Shown: positions 9,859-22,854 of the stretch, in pieces
Position numbering within the stretch: the first letter of the stretch is position 1
How the letters are laid out: every line of letters starts with the position of its first letter
Assembly (NCBI GenBank): GCA_024220505.1
Contig: JAKZZE010000012.1
Span: forward strand, 1,240,001 to 1,304,000
Reading direction: 5' to 3'
DNA: 64,000 nt
Origin: Rhizopus arrhizus
Lineage: Eukaryota > Mucoromycota > Mucoromycetes > Mucorales > Rhizopodaceae
Notes under the pieces: model-generated
Databases searched by the model: none
What the model was told of the DNA's origin: nothing
Seen by the model: the letters and a program-made list of their open reading frames with translations, nothing else
Translations under genes and position numbers: made by a program

Positions 9859-11899
9859 ATGATAGACCAAATAGGGGATTTATTATCAAAAGAATATGAA
9901 GACTTGACCTTTGAAGAAATAGCAACAAGAATAGCCGAAAATAAACGTCAAATAAATAAACTACTCAATTTAAATGACACAAATGAGGAAGAGGTGCAAG
10001 ATTCCTCAAATAACTGGACAATATTATTTCAACGTGCAACTTCCACTGGAGATATCTCTAAATTAAAAGAAATGCTGTCAAATCAAGAAATAAAATCTCA
10101 CATTGATATTAATGCAGGAGATACGCCGCCATTAATTTATGCAGCATGTTTTGGGAAAATTCAAGTCACCGAGCTCTTACTCGAAGCAGGCGCAGATATC
10201 AATATTCAAGATAGTCGTAAGCCGTTTATTAAATTAGGAAAAGATAAAATGAAGAAAAGATAAACTTATTGTTACTTTTCAGTTGGATGGTCTGCTTTAA
10301 TGTGGGCAACTAATAATAATCATTTATCACTTGCCCAATTATTATTAGATCGTGGTGCATCTCCGCAAATGAGATCTATGAATGGAAAATCTGTATTTAA
10401 CTTTGTTGACTCAAGCAGCTTAAAAGTGACGGAAGATTCAAGAGATAGTACATCTTCTAGTGTGTCAAGCTTATTTCTTAAAACGAGTACCTGTTCGTCT
10501 TCAAGTGAACACGAGTTTGATTCGCACGGTTTAACGGAGAATATAATTGGGTTTCAGTGGGATACGTGCGCTTATGATGAAATGCTTGTATTTAAAGAGG
10601 ATGATTTAGATTTTATACTAGATTTAATTATCACTCATTTTGAGTTGCCCTTATCTAACTCGGAAGACATGTATATACCTGCTAATGTGATATTTTTGGC
10701 TGCGAGATATGCCTATCATTTCTCAACTTTAGAACAATTAGAGCAATTGTTAAATGGTTCATTTAGCAGAATTCGCAATATGATAAGTCTACAAGTGCGT
10801 ACGTGTGGATTACACTCTTTGCACATATAAAACTTATTAGTTAATATAGGACCAGAAAATTCATCTGTTGGCCTTCTGGATGAGTAATTTGACTCAATTG
10901 TTATTCTATCTTAAAAAGGATACAGAACTTGTGTTTGCTACAGTAGAGCAGCAGCTTAACCTATCAGAACTAATGTCTGAACTATTTTCAGCCATCACAA
11001 AGGACATAGAAAAAAGAATATTGCAAATAATTCATCCAGCCATGCTTGAACATGAAACTATACCCGGTATAGACCAAGTTCAGTTTGCTGATAGTTGGCA
11101 GCGATTTTTCTTTCGTAAAAATACTAGATTATCCATCATACAACCTGCATCAAACACAATTTCACCTCAATCTATCACACAGTTACTTTCTTCCATTTTG
11201 CACATATTACAATCTTATCAAATTCACTCATCTATCATCACCCAATTACTTTCTCAAATTTTTCATTTTATATCTTGCGAAGTATTCAATCGTATTATCA
11301 CAAACAAAAAGTATTTGTGCAGAACAAAGGCAATACAAATACGCATGAATTTTTCTCAATTGGAAGATTGGATCTTAATGCATGATTTCCCTACAACCAT
11401 TTCCAACTATTTGACTCCTATTACACAATTATTACAGCTCTTGCAATGCTTGACTCAATTGGAGGACTTGCTTGATTTCATTCAGGCCACACAAAAATTT
11501 GATGCACTCAACATGTCCCAAATCAGACGCTGTGCGCTTTCTTACAGATATGAGGTCAACGAAAGACGGATACCTGATGAAATACAAAAATATACAATAC
11601 AATGTGTACAGGATACTGTAAAACAACAATCAATTAATGTACCAAGAGCAAGTATAAGTAGCGGAAGAGCGAGCACAAGTAGCGGGAGACCAAACACGTC
11701 TTTTTTCTCTAGAAATACGCACTTGACGCCCATCCCTGAACAATTGCCTGGAGAGGAAAACAGTGAAACAAAATGTACAAAGTTCAAGTTGTCGTTTACT
11801 GTACCTACCTTAACACAAATAATTCGTGAGCATCAGACATTACCTAGCATATCTCAAGAATGGATGGATAGATTAGATAGATCACAACCAGAATCATAG
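9859..11899 (+). CDS. Ankyrin repeat and dilute (DIL) domain protein
   Basis: Three exons: 9859-10216, 10283-10794 and 10850-11899, about 640 residues. Ankyrin-type repeats lie at about 50-170 (PPLIYAACFGKIQVTELLLE, SALMWATNNNHLSLAQLLLD). The DIL region opens with LLAFWMSNLTQLLFYLKKD at the exon 2/3 junction and runs to about residue 550, as in the cargo-binding tail of class V myosins. Fungal proteins that join ankyrin repeats to a DIL domain without a motor are known, but their role is poorly defined. The tail has a Ser/Arg-rich repeat (ASISSGRASTSSGRPN). The second acceptor was set at 10849 because the earlier AG leaves a stop in frame. Confidence 0.85.
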
Positions 11900-14399
11900 A
11901 AGATATCTTTACAAAATACAAGTGTACATATATGCAATTCACTACATCAATCATTGATGCTAGAGACATACTTTTTTCTTTCAGATATATATTGTAAAGC
12001 TCATTAAAAAAAGACTTGTCTATGTCTGACAAGTCATTGTTTCCTGCAGAATTAAACTATTCTCGATTGGAAGAGGAATGATAAATTATTGAACTATACT
12101 AAACTGGTTCTCAACGTTGTATAGCTTTTTTAAAGCGTTGAATATACTTAACCAAGCTAATTGTATCATAATCATTTGGATGTGGATATGTATACCAGTC
12201 CTTACATTTTAGTTAAGCTGTTTAAATCCTGCACAAGAATAAGATCTGAAAACTAAAGAAAAACAAATCAGTATGACAAATGGTTTTTTATGATCACACT
12301 GATCCCAAAAAAGAGTTGCATTTGTATAATAGTCAAATATTCTTTGCAAAATTTCAAGACGCTTCTTGAGAAAGTGGCTTCTTTGTCTAAAGGCGTTTTA
12401 AATAGTGAAGAGACGCTGTAATTATACTTGAATTAATATTGATTACTATTTATAGTTTGTAATAAAGTCACTGAACACATTTTCTCCTTGAACAAAGAAA
12501 GTACTGTAAATCTACCTAATAGGTGCACAGGAAATTTGTACAAAAATAAAATATTCAGTATGAAAAATGATATACAGTTTGCATCTATTTTGGTCGGGAA
12601 ATTTGATCTTGTTGTCTGTTATTTGTTGGCAGCGTTCAAATCAACTTTTTTTTGGTTCAATTAATGGCTTGCTTCCTCAGTACTGCAAGCTTTTCTGAGA
12701 CTTATCTTCTTATTTCCACAATGAAGCTTCATGGAATTTCCTCTTATCTATAAACTGTAATCGACTATCCATCCCCCAGAAGGGTAATCAAGATGAGAAT
12801 TGATACTTATTTTTTCGTCAATAAGCCATTTATCCAAAAGATCTAACATAGAGTGCTGTAGCAAGGATTTGAGAGCTTTATCTAGAAGCTCAGATTCTGA
12901 TAGACATTGTGTATTTGAGAGTTTTTTTTTATCCAAATATATATCTTTACTATCAGAATTATTTAATAACAAAGGTCAGTGATTGAAAGTTTATACTTAT
13001 ACTCGCATTTCCTTAACAAATAAAGGTAGTCCTTTATTAGGACAAGTAGGATTCTCCAGTTTTTCTATTTAAAACAGACCTGTTGATAGCTTAAAAATAG
13101 ATATCAGTAAATATTCATTTCAAGATATATGTGAACTTTTACTTAGTTTTTATTATTGTTATTCAAGGAAGCTTTCTGCGCCCTTGTTCCTCGAATTATC
13201 GTTTGTGGTATTGGCAGTGTGTATTCGATTCAAAGTGAAATAAAATATAGAGAAAATTGATAATCGATGAGTCTCTTGAACCTCTTTATTGGATAAAGAC
13301 AGAGAAGCCTATTGTGCCTAAACTTCATCTCATTTTATGAAACTGATAACGAAAAAACCAGAGTTGAACTAAAGTTGTTTATAGTGGTGACTGTATAGCA
13401 TGTTGTGCTACATTGAGTATTTCTCCATGGCCTGGCTTTACGTCCTCAATTGCAAGGGAAAATGTTGCTTTAATTTTTATATATGGATAACAAAGCCTCA
13501 GAGTGATATGCTACTATGGTTCGTTGATTACTGTCTCGTCTAATTTCGGTCAGTTACTGGCTACATGCAAGAGCGAACTCTCTAATATGTCACTTTGATT
13601 CAGTGCTTTGTAGTTGCAATCTATCTGTTGCACTGGGCTTGTGTGTTTGGCGGACAAGTTTTACGGTAAACTTGAAAGATAGTTTCATTCGAATTACGGT
13701 ATTAATAAGCTGCTTATAGTAAAGACCAAAGTACTCGAGGCAATCCCAAAAGCATCAGATTAGGCAGAAGCCTTGTGCACTCCACTTACCGTTTGTAATC
13801 GTGGCCTTAACTTTCAGATATTGCAAGAAACAACTATTCATGTCCCTTTTTTTTGCCTGTCTTTCTTCTTCCGCTAACCCTCGTAAATTTGTAGTATGGT
13901 TCTGTTAGAGTATGCTTTTAAGCAATTCAACTTACTAAAAAAGTAAATAAATTACTAGTCAAATATATTCTTATGTTTGAAAACTATATCTGAATACAAT
14001 AGAGAAAAATTTACTTTTTGCTCAAATATATTAGCGTTCTACTAGTGTCGATATTCATTGGCAAAACCACCTTCAAGGACGGACATATAGTTTTTTCTTT
14101 CTCAATCACAATTATGTTTTAGAATCGTAAAGTGTGTAAAAAGAAGCTTTAAAGAACCACGCAAATCTTCAATTTATAAGTTACTTAGATACTTGCTTGA
14201 GTAGAAGGAAACATCTGTACGCTTCTCAAGTAGACGTCCTCTGTATTTCTAAACCTCCCATTTTGAATGTGCATCCGCCAAAAAATTATAAGCATACGTC
14301 AACAGCTCCGATTAAACTGCAAATGTTTTTATGTTTTTAGAAAATTGCTATTTTTTATTGATTTTCCTTTTTTTTTCCCCGCTGACCCCCTTACCAAAG
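11900..14399. other. Gene-poor stretch with possible coding remnants
   Basis: A 74-codon minus-strand frame at 12972-12748 (LLDKALKSLLQHSMLDLLDK) and a short minus-strand stretch near 12270-12380 (LKKRLEILQRIFDYYTN) have protein-like composition but no start, splice partner or family that I recognise. They may be pieces of one decayed gene. The remainder shows only short frames. The part just before 14400 is the MADS-box promoter. Confidence 0.3.
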
Positions 14400-15360
14400 A
14401 TGTCTCATGAAATGAACAGCAGCAAAATATTTGAAACAGAGGATCCTGCCAAAGGCTCTGGCAATGATACTGATTCGGAAAAACCTGCTAGACGTTCTGG
14501 CAGAAGAAAGATAAAGATCGAATACATTGAAGACAAGAACAGAAGACACATTACATTTTCTAAAAGAAAAGCCGGAATTATGAAAAAGGTATATGAACAT
14601 ACATATATAGTAATTTCCAAGATGGAGGTACTAACCCATTTTTATTAGGCTTATGAGTTAAGTACTTTGACAGGAACCCAGGTATTGTTGCTCGTTGTTT
14701 CTGAAACTGGTCTTGTTTACACCTTCACAACCGTTAAATTACAACCAATTGTAACAAAACCAGAAGGAAAAAATCTTATTCAAGCCTGTTTAAATGCTCC
14801 TGATCCTAATGAACCCTCTACAGTAAGTTTGATCTCTGGTTTTACCTTTCCTCCTTTTTAATCACCTGGTTGTTTTTAAATAGTCTGGAGACGCGTCATA
14901 CGCAAACACTTCACCCCAAGTGACTGACACCAAGCCTAAGCTTGAAGACACAAAGGTAAGCGCTAATTTTTTTTTCTCAACTTTTTTTATTAATAAAACT
15001 TAGATTGAATCAAAGCAAGAGGTCGCTCAACCAACCAATACAAGATACAATGTAGGAGGAGCACCAGTTGCATACGCTGCCCAACAATACGCACCTGGTA
15101 CAAGTGCCAACAATACGAATAGTCATTTGCCATACAATTACCCTGCATATCAACAATCAAGTCAGCAGCAGCCATCCCAATATGGTATGCAGCAACCATT
15201 CTATGGTAACCAACAACATCACTACATGCCTCCTCAACAGCAACAACCAGGTTATTGGCAACAGCAACAAAAGCAACAACAGCAAACGCAGCAACAGCAG
15301 AGTACAAATCAGCAAACAGGGTTAGCAAAACAAGAAGATGAAAAGACAAGGATAAATTAA
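14400..15360 (+). CDS. MCM1/SRF-type MADS-box transcription factor
   Basis: Four exons: 14400-14588, 14651-14822, 14884-14955 and 15004-15360, about 262 residues. A short acidic N-terminus precedes the MADS box, RRKIKIEYIEDKNRRHITFS then KRKAGIMKKAYELSTLTGTQ and VLLLVVSETGLVYTFTT. The SAM region follows with the near-invariant NLIQACLNAPD. These blocks are almost identical to yeast Mcm1, so type I (SRF-like) is certain. The C-terminal half is rich in Gln, Asn, Tyr and Pro and is a likely activation region. Mcm1 homologues bind CC(A/T)6GG boxes and act in the cell cycle and mating. Confidence 0.95.
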
Positions 15361-17946
15361 ATTTGAATCTTTTTGGTCTTTAGTGATTTAATAAAGTGAT
15401 GCCTTTTGTTATTTATTGCTTATAATCTTCTGGGAAAAGAGAGAAAGAGAGAAGGAGAGGCTTCCGTGTGTTTGGATAATTGAAAAGCGTAACTCGGCTA
15501 GACATAGAGCTTACTTGATCCTTTTGTTATCTAGAAACATCAAATTGAATTCATTGAACAGTTTCGTTTGTTGACCTCCTTTTTTTGATTGCAGCAGTTT
15601 GACTAACATGGAAACCAGATTTGACCAAAGCCACCGGCTGTTTTTGATCAAATTCATTTTCCTATTTCGTTCGTTTGCGAGTACCTAATTCTACTAAAAT
15701 GGAAACGTTTTTAACTGAAAACAAACTTTTCTAATTTGCATAGCAAAAAGAGTGAAAACGAAGCTATTTTGAATAATGATGAACTACATGCATGTCAGAT
15801 GTTTGTAATTTTGATTGCAGAGGGTTTGGTTTAGAAATTAGCAGCTACAAATCTGTATTTACCAAGGTTACAACAGAAGCTACAACTGCTAAAAGAAAGG
15901 GTTACAAGCAGAAAATCATAATATTGAAAAAGAATCTCAAATGATATGGATATACATGTTTAGGAGTCACATTGATTAGAGAAATATGTTGTACCCTCTG
16001 TCTATGCTTAAATTCTACATAAAGTAGGGGAGGAACTAGCTTGATACAGAAACGAATGAAAACATTTTAAAAGAAATAGTATTGCTATAGTTGCAAAGCT
16101 GTAAATGGAATATATCACATTTTTGTTAAGGACTCTCTTTCAATTTATTGGACAAACCATTGATGGTATGTTTTTCAAGCTTAAATGTTCCAATTTCTCC
16201 ATATCGAAGCTGGAGAAATATTTGTGGGAAAACCGTTTACTCTCTTTAAAAGTATGTACGAGAACCTTAATCACGAAAGTAAAAAGATGAGTATTTAAAG
16301 CGCGTTGTATTGACATGTTTGTTTTACATGATACTCTATATTTATTGATAGATATATGACGTAAAGATGATTATGCAAAAAAAAAAAGTTAATCAAAGCA
16401 TGAGCAATGTATTGATTTAAGTATTGCTCAGAAGTTTGGGTTTTAAGCTTGCATATACGACTACTTTACTGCTCTTGTAGCTCAAAAGTATTTAGCATTT
16501 TATACCTAACTGCTACGTGCAACTCTCTGGTCAGAAATGCTTGGATCCGGGAGAGGATCCATTAATCACCAAGCACACAGCATTGTGTAAAGCAGGAATG
16601 GCGTTGAAATAGTCGTGCAATCCACTTTTTTTTTTTTTTTTTCATAAAAATTATTAACTTAAATAAATGGATATGAGCTGCAAGTTCTATCTTATATGCT
16701 TAGAAGAGATTCAGTATGCTGACATCTTGAAACAGGAAACTACTGTCTAATTCATGTAAGCTTTATAATTATTTTATTGTAAATGCTATAGTATTCACAG
16801 CAAAATTCCTATTTTTTATGCATGGTCCCAGTAACCAAAGCTTATTTGAGTATAGCTTCCACATGAATTAAGACGTACACGAAAAATTATTAATGTATCT
16901 ACCAATATTAGCATCCGCATACACTCTTCGACAATTTCTTGTTTTATTAAAGAAATATGGGTGACATTTAGTGTTTTAAAAAATAGCAAAAAAAAAAGCA
17001 ACAACATACTAAAAAAGAGAGCGATATTTCTCTATGGTAACCAAAGCTGTATGCAGTAAGCGTAACTAATGCTTGTAATAAAATTAGCTTACTAACTGTT
17101 TTTAGATCAAGTTTTAGAAATGATAATAGCTTCAAAAAGCATATTGAGTCATCAAAATGTGTGTGGGTCAATATTAGGTATGCAGGAAAGCCACCTTCAA
17201 ATGAATTCATAGAATCACATGATAGATGTTGAGATCAGTGACATCAAAATTGATCAACACATCCTAATGAATAGGCATGTATGTTTTAGCAGATGAGCCG
17301 ATACCGAGTCGAGACTACGAAAGTAAAATAAAGCACGACATTGAAAGTACCGAGGATAAGAGTCAATACAAGGATACCAAATGAGTTGGTATTTATAAAT
17401 TTACTAAAGTTACCAAGTTTGCTCCAAAAAGGTGAGATTATGCATTATTGATTACACTAGTTTCTCAACAAAACCTAAAGATGTGGTTATAATGTTGAAA
17501 TGATTTGATGGTAAGATTAATGTATATGAAAAAAGCCTAATTTATATGTTGAAAATTATATATTGAAAGCAAAGAAACATTAGATATACACAAGTTAGGA
17601 GTAGAGGTATTGAATAGTTATTCATTGCTGAAGGACAAAGCTATTATTGACAATCTTAAGCGTAGAACCGGATCTGCAATAAAAAACAAAATATGATCTA
17701 TATCAATTGGATTATTATTATCTTTGATCGTATATGATTTTTCTATTTCTGTCTCTCAACTATATATTTCATTATCCAGTTAGTGATTATATCCATGTAG
17801 AGTTTCATCAAAGTCTACATCCATTGTGCTTCAGTAAATAAAAAATACCATCCAAATTTGGAAAAACTATTCAATTCCAGATCGAGTTTATAAAAAAGTT
17901 AATCTTTACACGATTAAACCTTACATCCTTCTTACATTAAAACTCC
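15361..17946. other. 2.6-kb intergenic stretch; no supported gene
   Basis: Several 60-80 codon frames occur, but they are AT-rich and lack family motifs. A GGATCC-containing imperfect hairpin (GCTTGG..CCAAGC) lies at about 16539-16574. A T-run of about 17 is near 16626. The last part is the TOP3B promoter. Confidence 0.35.
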
Positions 17947-20900
17947 ATGTCAGCTTGTAGAGTCCTTATGGTATAAATAAAAGCAAGCTTGAAAAAAATT
18001 GAGTACTACAACGTATAAAATATTTTTTTTTATAGGTGGCTGAAAAGCCTTCGTTGGCAGAGTCCTTGAGTAAGTTGCTTGCTCCTAAAGGACAGGTAAA
18101 TTCTATTTATTTCAAGTTACAACATAACAAACATAAAAGTTTAGTTTATAACCCATAAAAGAACAACACCTGTTCATGAATGGTCAGGCCAATTTCGAGA
18201 TCAATCTGCCGAATTTCAGTTCACCTCTGTCACTGGACACGTCTACGGTCTCGATTTTACAAAAGAACATAACTCTTGGGACATTGATCCTCTCCAGTTG
18301 TTTGATGCCAAAACAATAAAGCTGGAATCGAATCCCAAAATGAAGATGACATACCATTTACAAAATATGGCAAAAGGGATTGATTATTTGGTTCTTTGGT
18401 TAGATTGTGATCGAGAAGGTGAAAATATATGTTTCGAAGTGATCGATAATTGTTTGCAGTATATGAAACAACCCTCAACGGGAAATAAGATGAGTCATGT
18501 CTTGAGAGCAAAATTTTCAGGTTTAAAAAAAGAAACTTAAAAAGAACCAAGGTGTTTATGCATGAAAATATAGCTATTACAAAAGAGGATGTTTGGAGAG
18601 CAATGAATAATCTCTCAAAACCAAATGAGAACGAATCAAAAGGTACCAAGAGAGAAAAAAAAAAAGGGAGACAGAGAACGAGGATATTAATGATACCTTA
18701 GCTGTTGACGCACGACAAGAGCTTGATTTAAAAGTAGGCGTGGCCTTTACTCGATTTCAAACACGATTTTTTCAAGGTAAATATGGCAATCTTGATTCGA
18801 CCGTCATAAGCTATGGTCCCTGTCAGACACCCACTCTGTCATTTTGTGTGGAAAGACATGATCGTATTCAAGGATTCCAACCTGAATCATTTTGGTCTAT
18901 CAAAGTGACAGTGAAAAACTCTGATACATCCACAAACTTGACTTGGAATCGAGAGCGGGTCTTTGACAGACAAGTGGGCCATTTATTTTTTAAAATGACG
19001 GAGGAGGCAAAAGGGAATGGTGCCAGGTAACCAATTGGGTATTCTTTTCACAAGAGCGTGCTTTCATCATATAAATTAGAGTTACTCACGTCAACGTACA
19101 AAAAAAGTCAAAACCAAGACCTCATGCCCTTAATACAGTATGTAACTTGGTTAGCATCAACACATGTATTCATATACAATAGGTTGAATTACTTAAACAC
19201 TGTTCCTCTAGCCTTGGAATTAGTCCTAGTGAAGCTGTAAGTAACAATTTTTTTTTCTTTTACCCTTATTGATTATGAATAGATGAGTATTGCAGAACGT
19301 TTATATACTCAAGGTTATATTTCATATCCTCGTACAGAGACATCCAAATATCCTGAAACGTTTGATATCAACTCTGTTCTCGTACAACAAGCAAATCATC
19401 CACATTGGGGACATTACTGTGATGATTTGTTGAAAAATGGATACGATCGACCCTCTGGTGGTGTTGATGTAGGAGATCACCCGCCTATGTAAGAATAAGC
19501 AATGCGGTTCAGCTTTTGAAAAGAATTAATGTTTATTTAGTACACCTACTCGGGTTGCCCTAGAATCTGATCTTCATGGTGATACCTGGCGAGTCTATGA
19601 TTTTGTGACACGTAATTTTATTGGATCAATTAGTGCTGGATTGAAATATACGACGACCACTGTGAACTTTTTGATCGGAAAAGAAGAATTTAGCTGTAAA
19701 GGATCGAGCGTCACGTCTTTGGGATTTGCTTCTGTCATGCATTGGTAATTTATCCTATCCAAATGTCCAGATACAGAATTAACCAGTATAAAAACATAGG
19801 ATGGGAAGAGCAGATGAATATATTCCCGAATTCAAAAAGGGAGATGTCTTGCACATTGAATCAGTGAGTATTACAGAGGGAAAGACAAGCCCACCGGATT
19901 ATTTGACAGAATCAGAATTGATTGGTTTAATGGAACATCACGGCATCGGTACTGATGCCTCTATTCCTGTTCACATTAATAATATTTGCCAAAGAAATTA
20001 TGTTCAAGTTTCAGGTTCATCAAGAAAGTTGGTGCCTACAAACCTAGGCATTGTGCTTATTCATGGGTAAATAAAAATAATTTTGTGTGAGTGTCTGCAT
20101 TATTAACATTTGATAGATATCGTAAGTGCTGTGGTTGGGAAAAGAGATTCTTAATAATTTATTGTTACTAGAAAAAATCGATCCAGAATTATCATTACCT
20201 ACAATGAGATCTGACGTGGAACAGCAACTAAACTTGATCGCTTCAGGAAAAGCATCACATAAGGATGTTTTAGATTACTTTTTGAAGATGTTTGAAAGAA
20301 AGTTTGAATACTTTACAAAGAGTGTATGTGCTAACTACGATTTTTTTTTGTAAACTAATAACCACAAGTAGATTGATTCTATGGATGAATTGTTTGAAGC
20401 AACCTTTTCACCATTAGCTGCTACTGGCAGACCACTGTCTAAATGTGGTAAATGTAAAAGGTAAAATGATTTTTATTGTTATTATCTACACAATATACTG
20501 ATTATATACTAATTTAGATACATGAAATATATTGCCTTGAAGCCCAATAGACTTCACTGCAGTACGTGTGATGAGACATACGCTTTACCTTTGAACGGAA
20601 ATATTAAGTTGTATAGAGAACTTCGCTGTGTAAGTTGATTGTATATACAAGATATTATGTTTATACTAATACGGTCTATGTATAGCCCCTAGATGATTTC
20701 GAATTGGTTCTCTATTCAACAGGATCTAAAGGAACAGGTTATCCTATTTGTCCTTATTGTTATAACCACCCACCCTTTGAAAATTATACAAAAGGAATGT
20801 CATGTAATCATTGTCCTCATCCTACTTGCCCACATTCAATGGTGACCAATGCTATCTGCCCTTGTCCCGAATCAGAAAATGAAGCAGATCCTTGTAAAGG

Positions 20901-21314
20901 TTCACTTATTTTAGATGCTACATCAGCACCCAGATGGAAGCTTAGTTGTAATGAATGTAACATAGTGTCATCATTTGTAGATACAGTCAAGAGTAAGTAA
21001 CATACTAAAAAAGAAGAGCATCAATTAAGTAGTAATACAATATAGATGTAAACATTATAAAGAATGATATGTGTGAATGTGGTTCAGTTTTATTGAAGAT
21101 TGAATTCAGAGAAAATCAAAATAAGGAACCAATGACTGGATGCGTCATGTGTGATAGTGAAATTGAAAACCTCTTGACTACTAGGTTTGTTTGGTTATAT
21201 AATTACTTAAACTATAGGCGCTCATCACATTTATATAGATTTGCTAGAAAGAATGTACATGTAAGATTTAAAGGAAGACGTCGAGGAAGAGGAGGTCGTC
21301 GTAAAAAGTTTTAA
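17947..21314 (+). CDS. TOP3B: DNA topoisomerase III beta
   Basis: Seventeen exons can be joined without a break. Exon 1 (17947-17970) encodes MSACRVLM and joins VAEKPSLAESLSKLL at 18036. The toprim acidic motif is DCDREGEN. The active-site tyrosine is in GYISYPRTE. VDARQELDLKVG, GPCQTPTL and GIGTDASIPVHINNICQRNY follow human TOP3B closely. The C-terminal half has several CxxC zinc fingers (CGKC, CSTCDE, CPYCYNHPPF, CNHC, CECGS) and ends in a basic RGRR/RGGRRKK tail like the RGG box of TOP3B. The enzyme relaxes negatively supercoiled DNA and, in animals, also acts on RNA with TDRD3. A 5-nt exon at 20117-20121 is needed to keep frame. Confidence 0.95.
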
Positions 21315-21455
21315 TAAAAAGGGGTTGACGTTTTTTACATTGATTGGCCGTGAACTTGTAAACTTTAAATTTTTTATTACTTGATTTAATTTCACACGAT
21401 TTTCTTTCTTTTTTTTTCTTCTTTTTTCTTCATCTTTCTTGATCTTACAGTATAA

Positions 21456-21988
21456 ATGATGATCAAAACCATTATTTTAATTGGCATAACCTTATCGGCA
21501 ACTGCCATGGGCGAGATTCAACATCAATTTGAGAAAACGTATGAAACGCATAATGGACCAATTCAGACTCAGTTCATACTCACTGTCTTTTTGTTTTCAG
21601 GCACATGAAGGAAGCACATCAAATGGAAGTAGCAGACGAAGTCTCATTTTTTAAGATACATGATTTAAACAAAGATGGATTTTGGGAAGAGGATGAGCTC
21701 ATGTCCATGTACGGCATAGAAAGAGGCATTGACCCAAAAGCAGAACATATACAAGTCATCATTGAAGAAATTTACAAAGCAATGGATTTAAACAAAGATA
21801 GATTTATTTCTCAAGATGAATACATCACATCCACATTTCTACCTACAATCACCAAGCAACAAGAAGAAAAAGAAAAAGAAATAAAAAAGAAGAGCAAAAA
21901 TAAAAATAAAAAACAAGACAAGAGCAAAAAGAAAAAGAAGCAAGACGCAGATTATGAATTTGTTGTGCCAGCCAAGTTTCGAGCATAA
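21456..21988 (+). CDS. Secreted EF-hand protein, nucleobindin-like
   Basis: Two exons: 21456-21538 and 21601-21988, about 156 residues. The first exon encodes a signal peptide, MMIKTIILIGITLSATAMGE. Two EF-hand loops follow, DLNKDGFWEEDE and DLNKDRFISQDE, with the expected acidic positions. The C-terminal third is a Lys/Glu-rich helix with a dense KKK run. Order and size resemble the calcium-binding half of nucleobindins, so a Golgi/ER luminal or secreted calcium-binding role is inferred. The gene sits 141 bp after TOP3B and ends 19 bp before the converging VPS29 gene. Confidence 0.75.
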
Positions 21989-22007
21989 ATAAAGAAAGTA
22001 ATGTTTC

Positions 22008-22686
22008 TTACAAGATTTTATTAGCATCCAAATGCTTTGTGAATTCAATCTTTTCTACTTTAACTTCATCATTGATCAATTTGTAAACATAAATGACAAC
22101 CACACTTGCTTGAATGTCCATCAGCACAAAGGAAGGTATAGACTCTTCTGTATTCATGCTCGAATAAGCACCTGTCGCACTGCCTGGATTGACAAAAAAT
22201 CGACCGCCGTTCTCATAAACCTCTAGTCGGTGTGTATGTCCCGTCAAGAGAACGTCGACTTCTAGTTGTCGAGCGGTGATAGAAAGTGATTCATCATCAC
22301 CCCAAGGAATAATTTGGTGTCCGTGAATGATGCCAATGTTGACGTTGCCTACTTGAAGTACCTTTGTTTGTGGTAGTTGCATATCTTGATCATTGTCACC
22401 CTTGACTACCGTGATATCACCAGCAATGGATCTTAAATAGTCCAAAGTAGACTTATCTGTTATGTTGCCTGTGCATATAATCTTTTGAATCTTTCCTGGT
22501 ATCTAATAATTTTACTGTTATTTTCTTTATTGTTATTCAATATTATTTTACTAATAGTTTTTTAAATTTGAGAGGAAGGTCATGTGCACGTTGTGGAATG
22601 TGTAAATCACCAATGACAAGAACAAGCTAAAGATGATGGTTAGTTTGATGACCAGAAAGAATACATTCAAAGCTCATTACCACCAT
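22008..22686 (-). CDS. VPS29: Retromer subunit VPS29
   Basis: Three exons: 22686-22681 (ATGGTG only), 22626-22552 and 22502-22008, about 191 residues. Metallophosphoesterase-fold motifs appear in order: VLVIGDLHIPQRAHDLP, KFKKLLIPGKIQKIICTGN, GDITVVKGDND, IIHGHQIIPWGD and LLTGHTHRLEVYE, then FVNPGSATGA. This is the pattern of Vps29, the small retromer subunit that binds Vps35 and returns cargo from endosomes to the Golgi. The Vps29 fold resembles a phosphoesterase, but the family is regarded as a scaffold. It shares a short promoter with the complex I gene to its right. Confidence 0.96.
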
Positions 22687-22854
22687 AATAATAAACTTAA
22701 GAGAGAAAAAGAAAAAGCTGCTTTAATTTTCTTGTTCTTATTGGGTGAATAAAAAATTGGCCAATCGTGTGACGTATTGCTGGCTTTTTTTTTTTTTTTA
22801 CCCTGTAAAGAGAGTGTCATTTTTTTTTTCTTATTTTATTCATTTATCCTTACA
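22687..22854. promoter_or_regulatory. Bidirectional promoter with palindromic CCAAT element
   Basis: The 168 bp between the VPS29 and NDUFA5-like start codons contain ATTGGCCAAT at 22756-22765, which presents a CCAAT box to each gene. A CRE-like TGACGTA follows at 22770-22776. CCAAT boxes are bound by the fungal Hap/NF-Y complex, which controls respiratory genes. Confidence 0.55.

Noticed and set aside
16539..16574. GGATCC-containing hairpin considered as a small RNA or terminator
   Set aside because: Pairing is imperfect and no promoter, conserved box or flanking gene supports a function.
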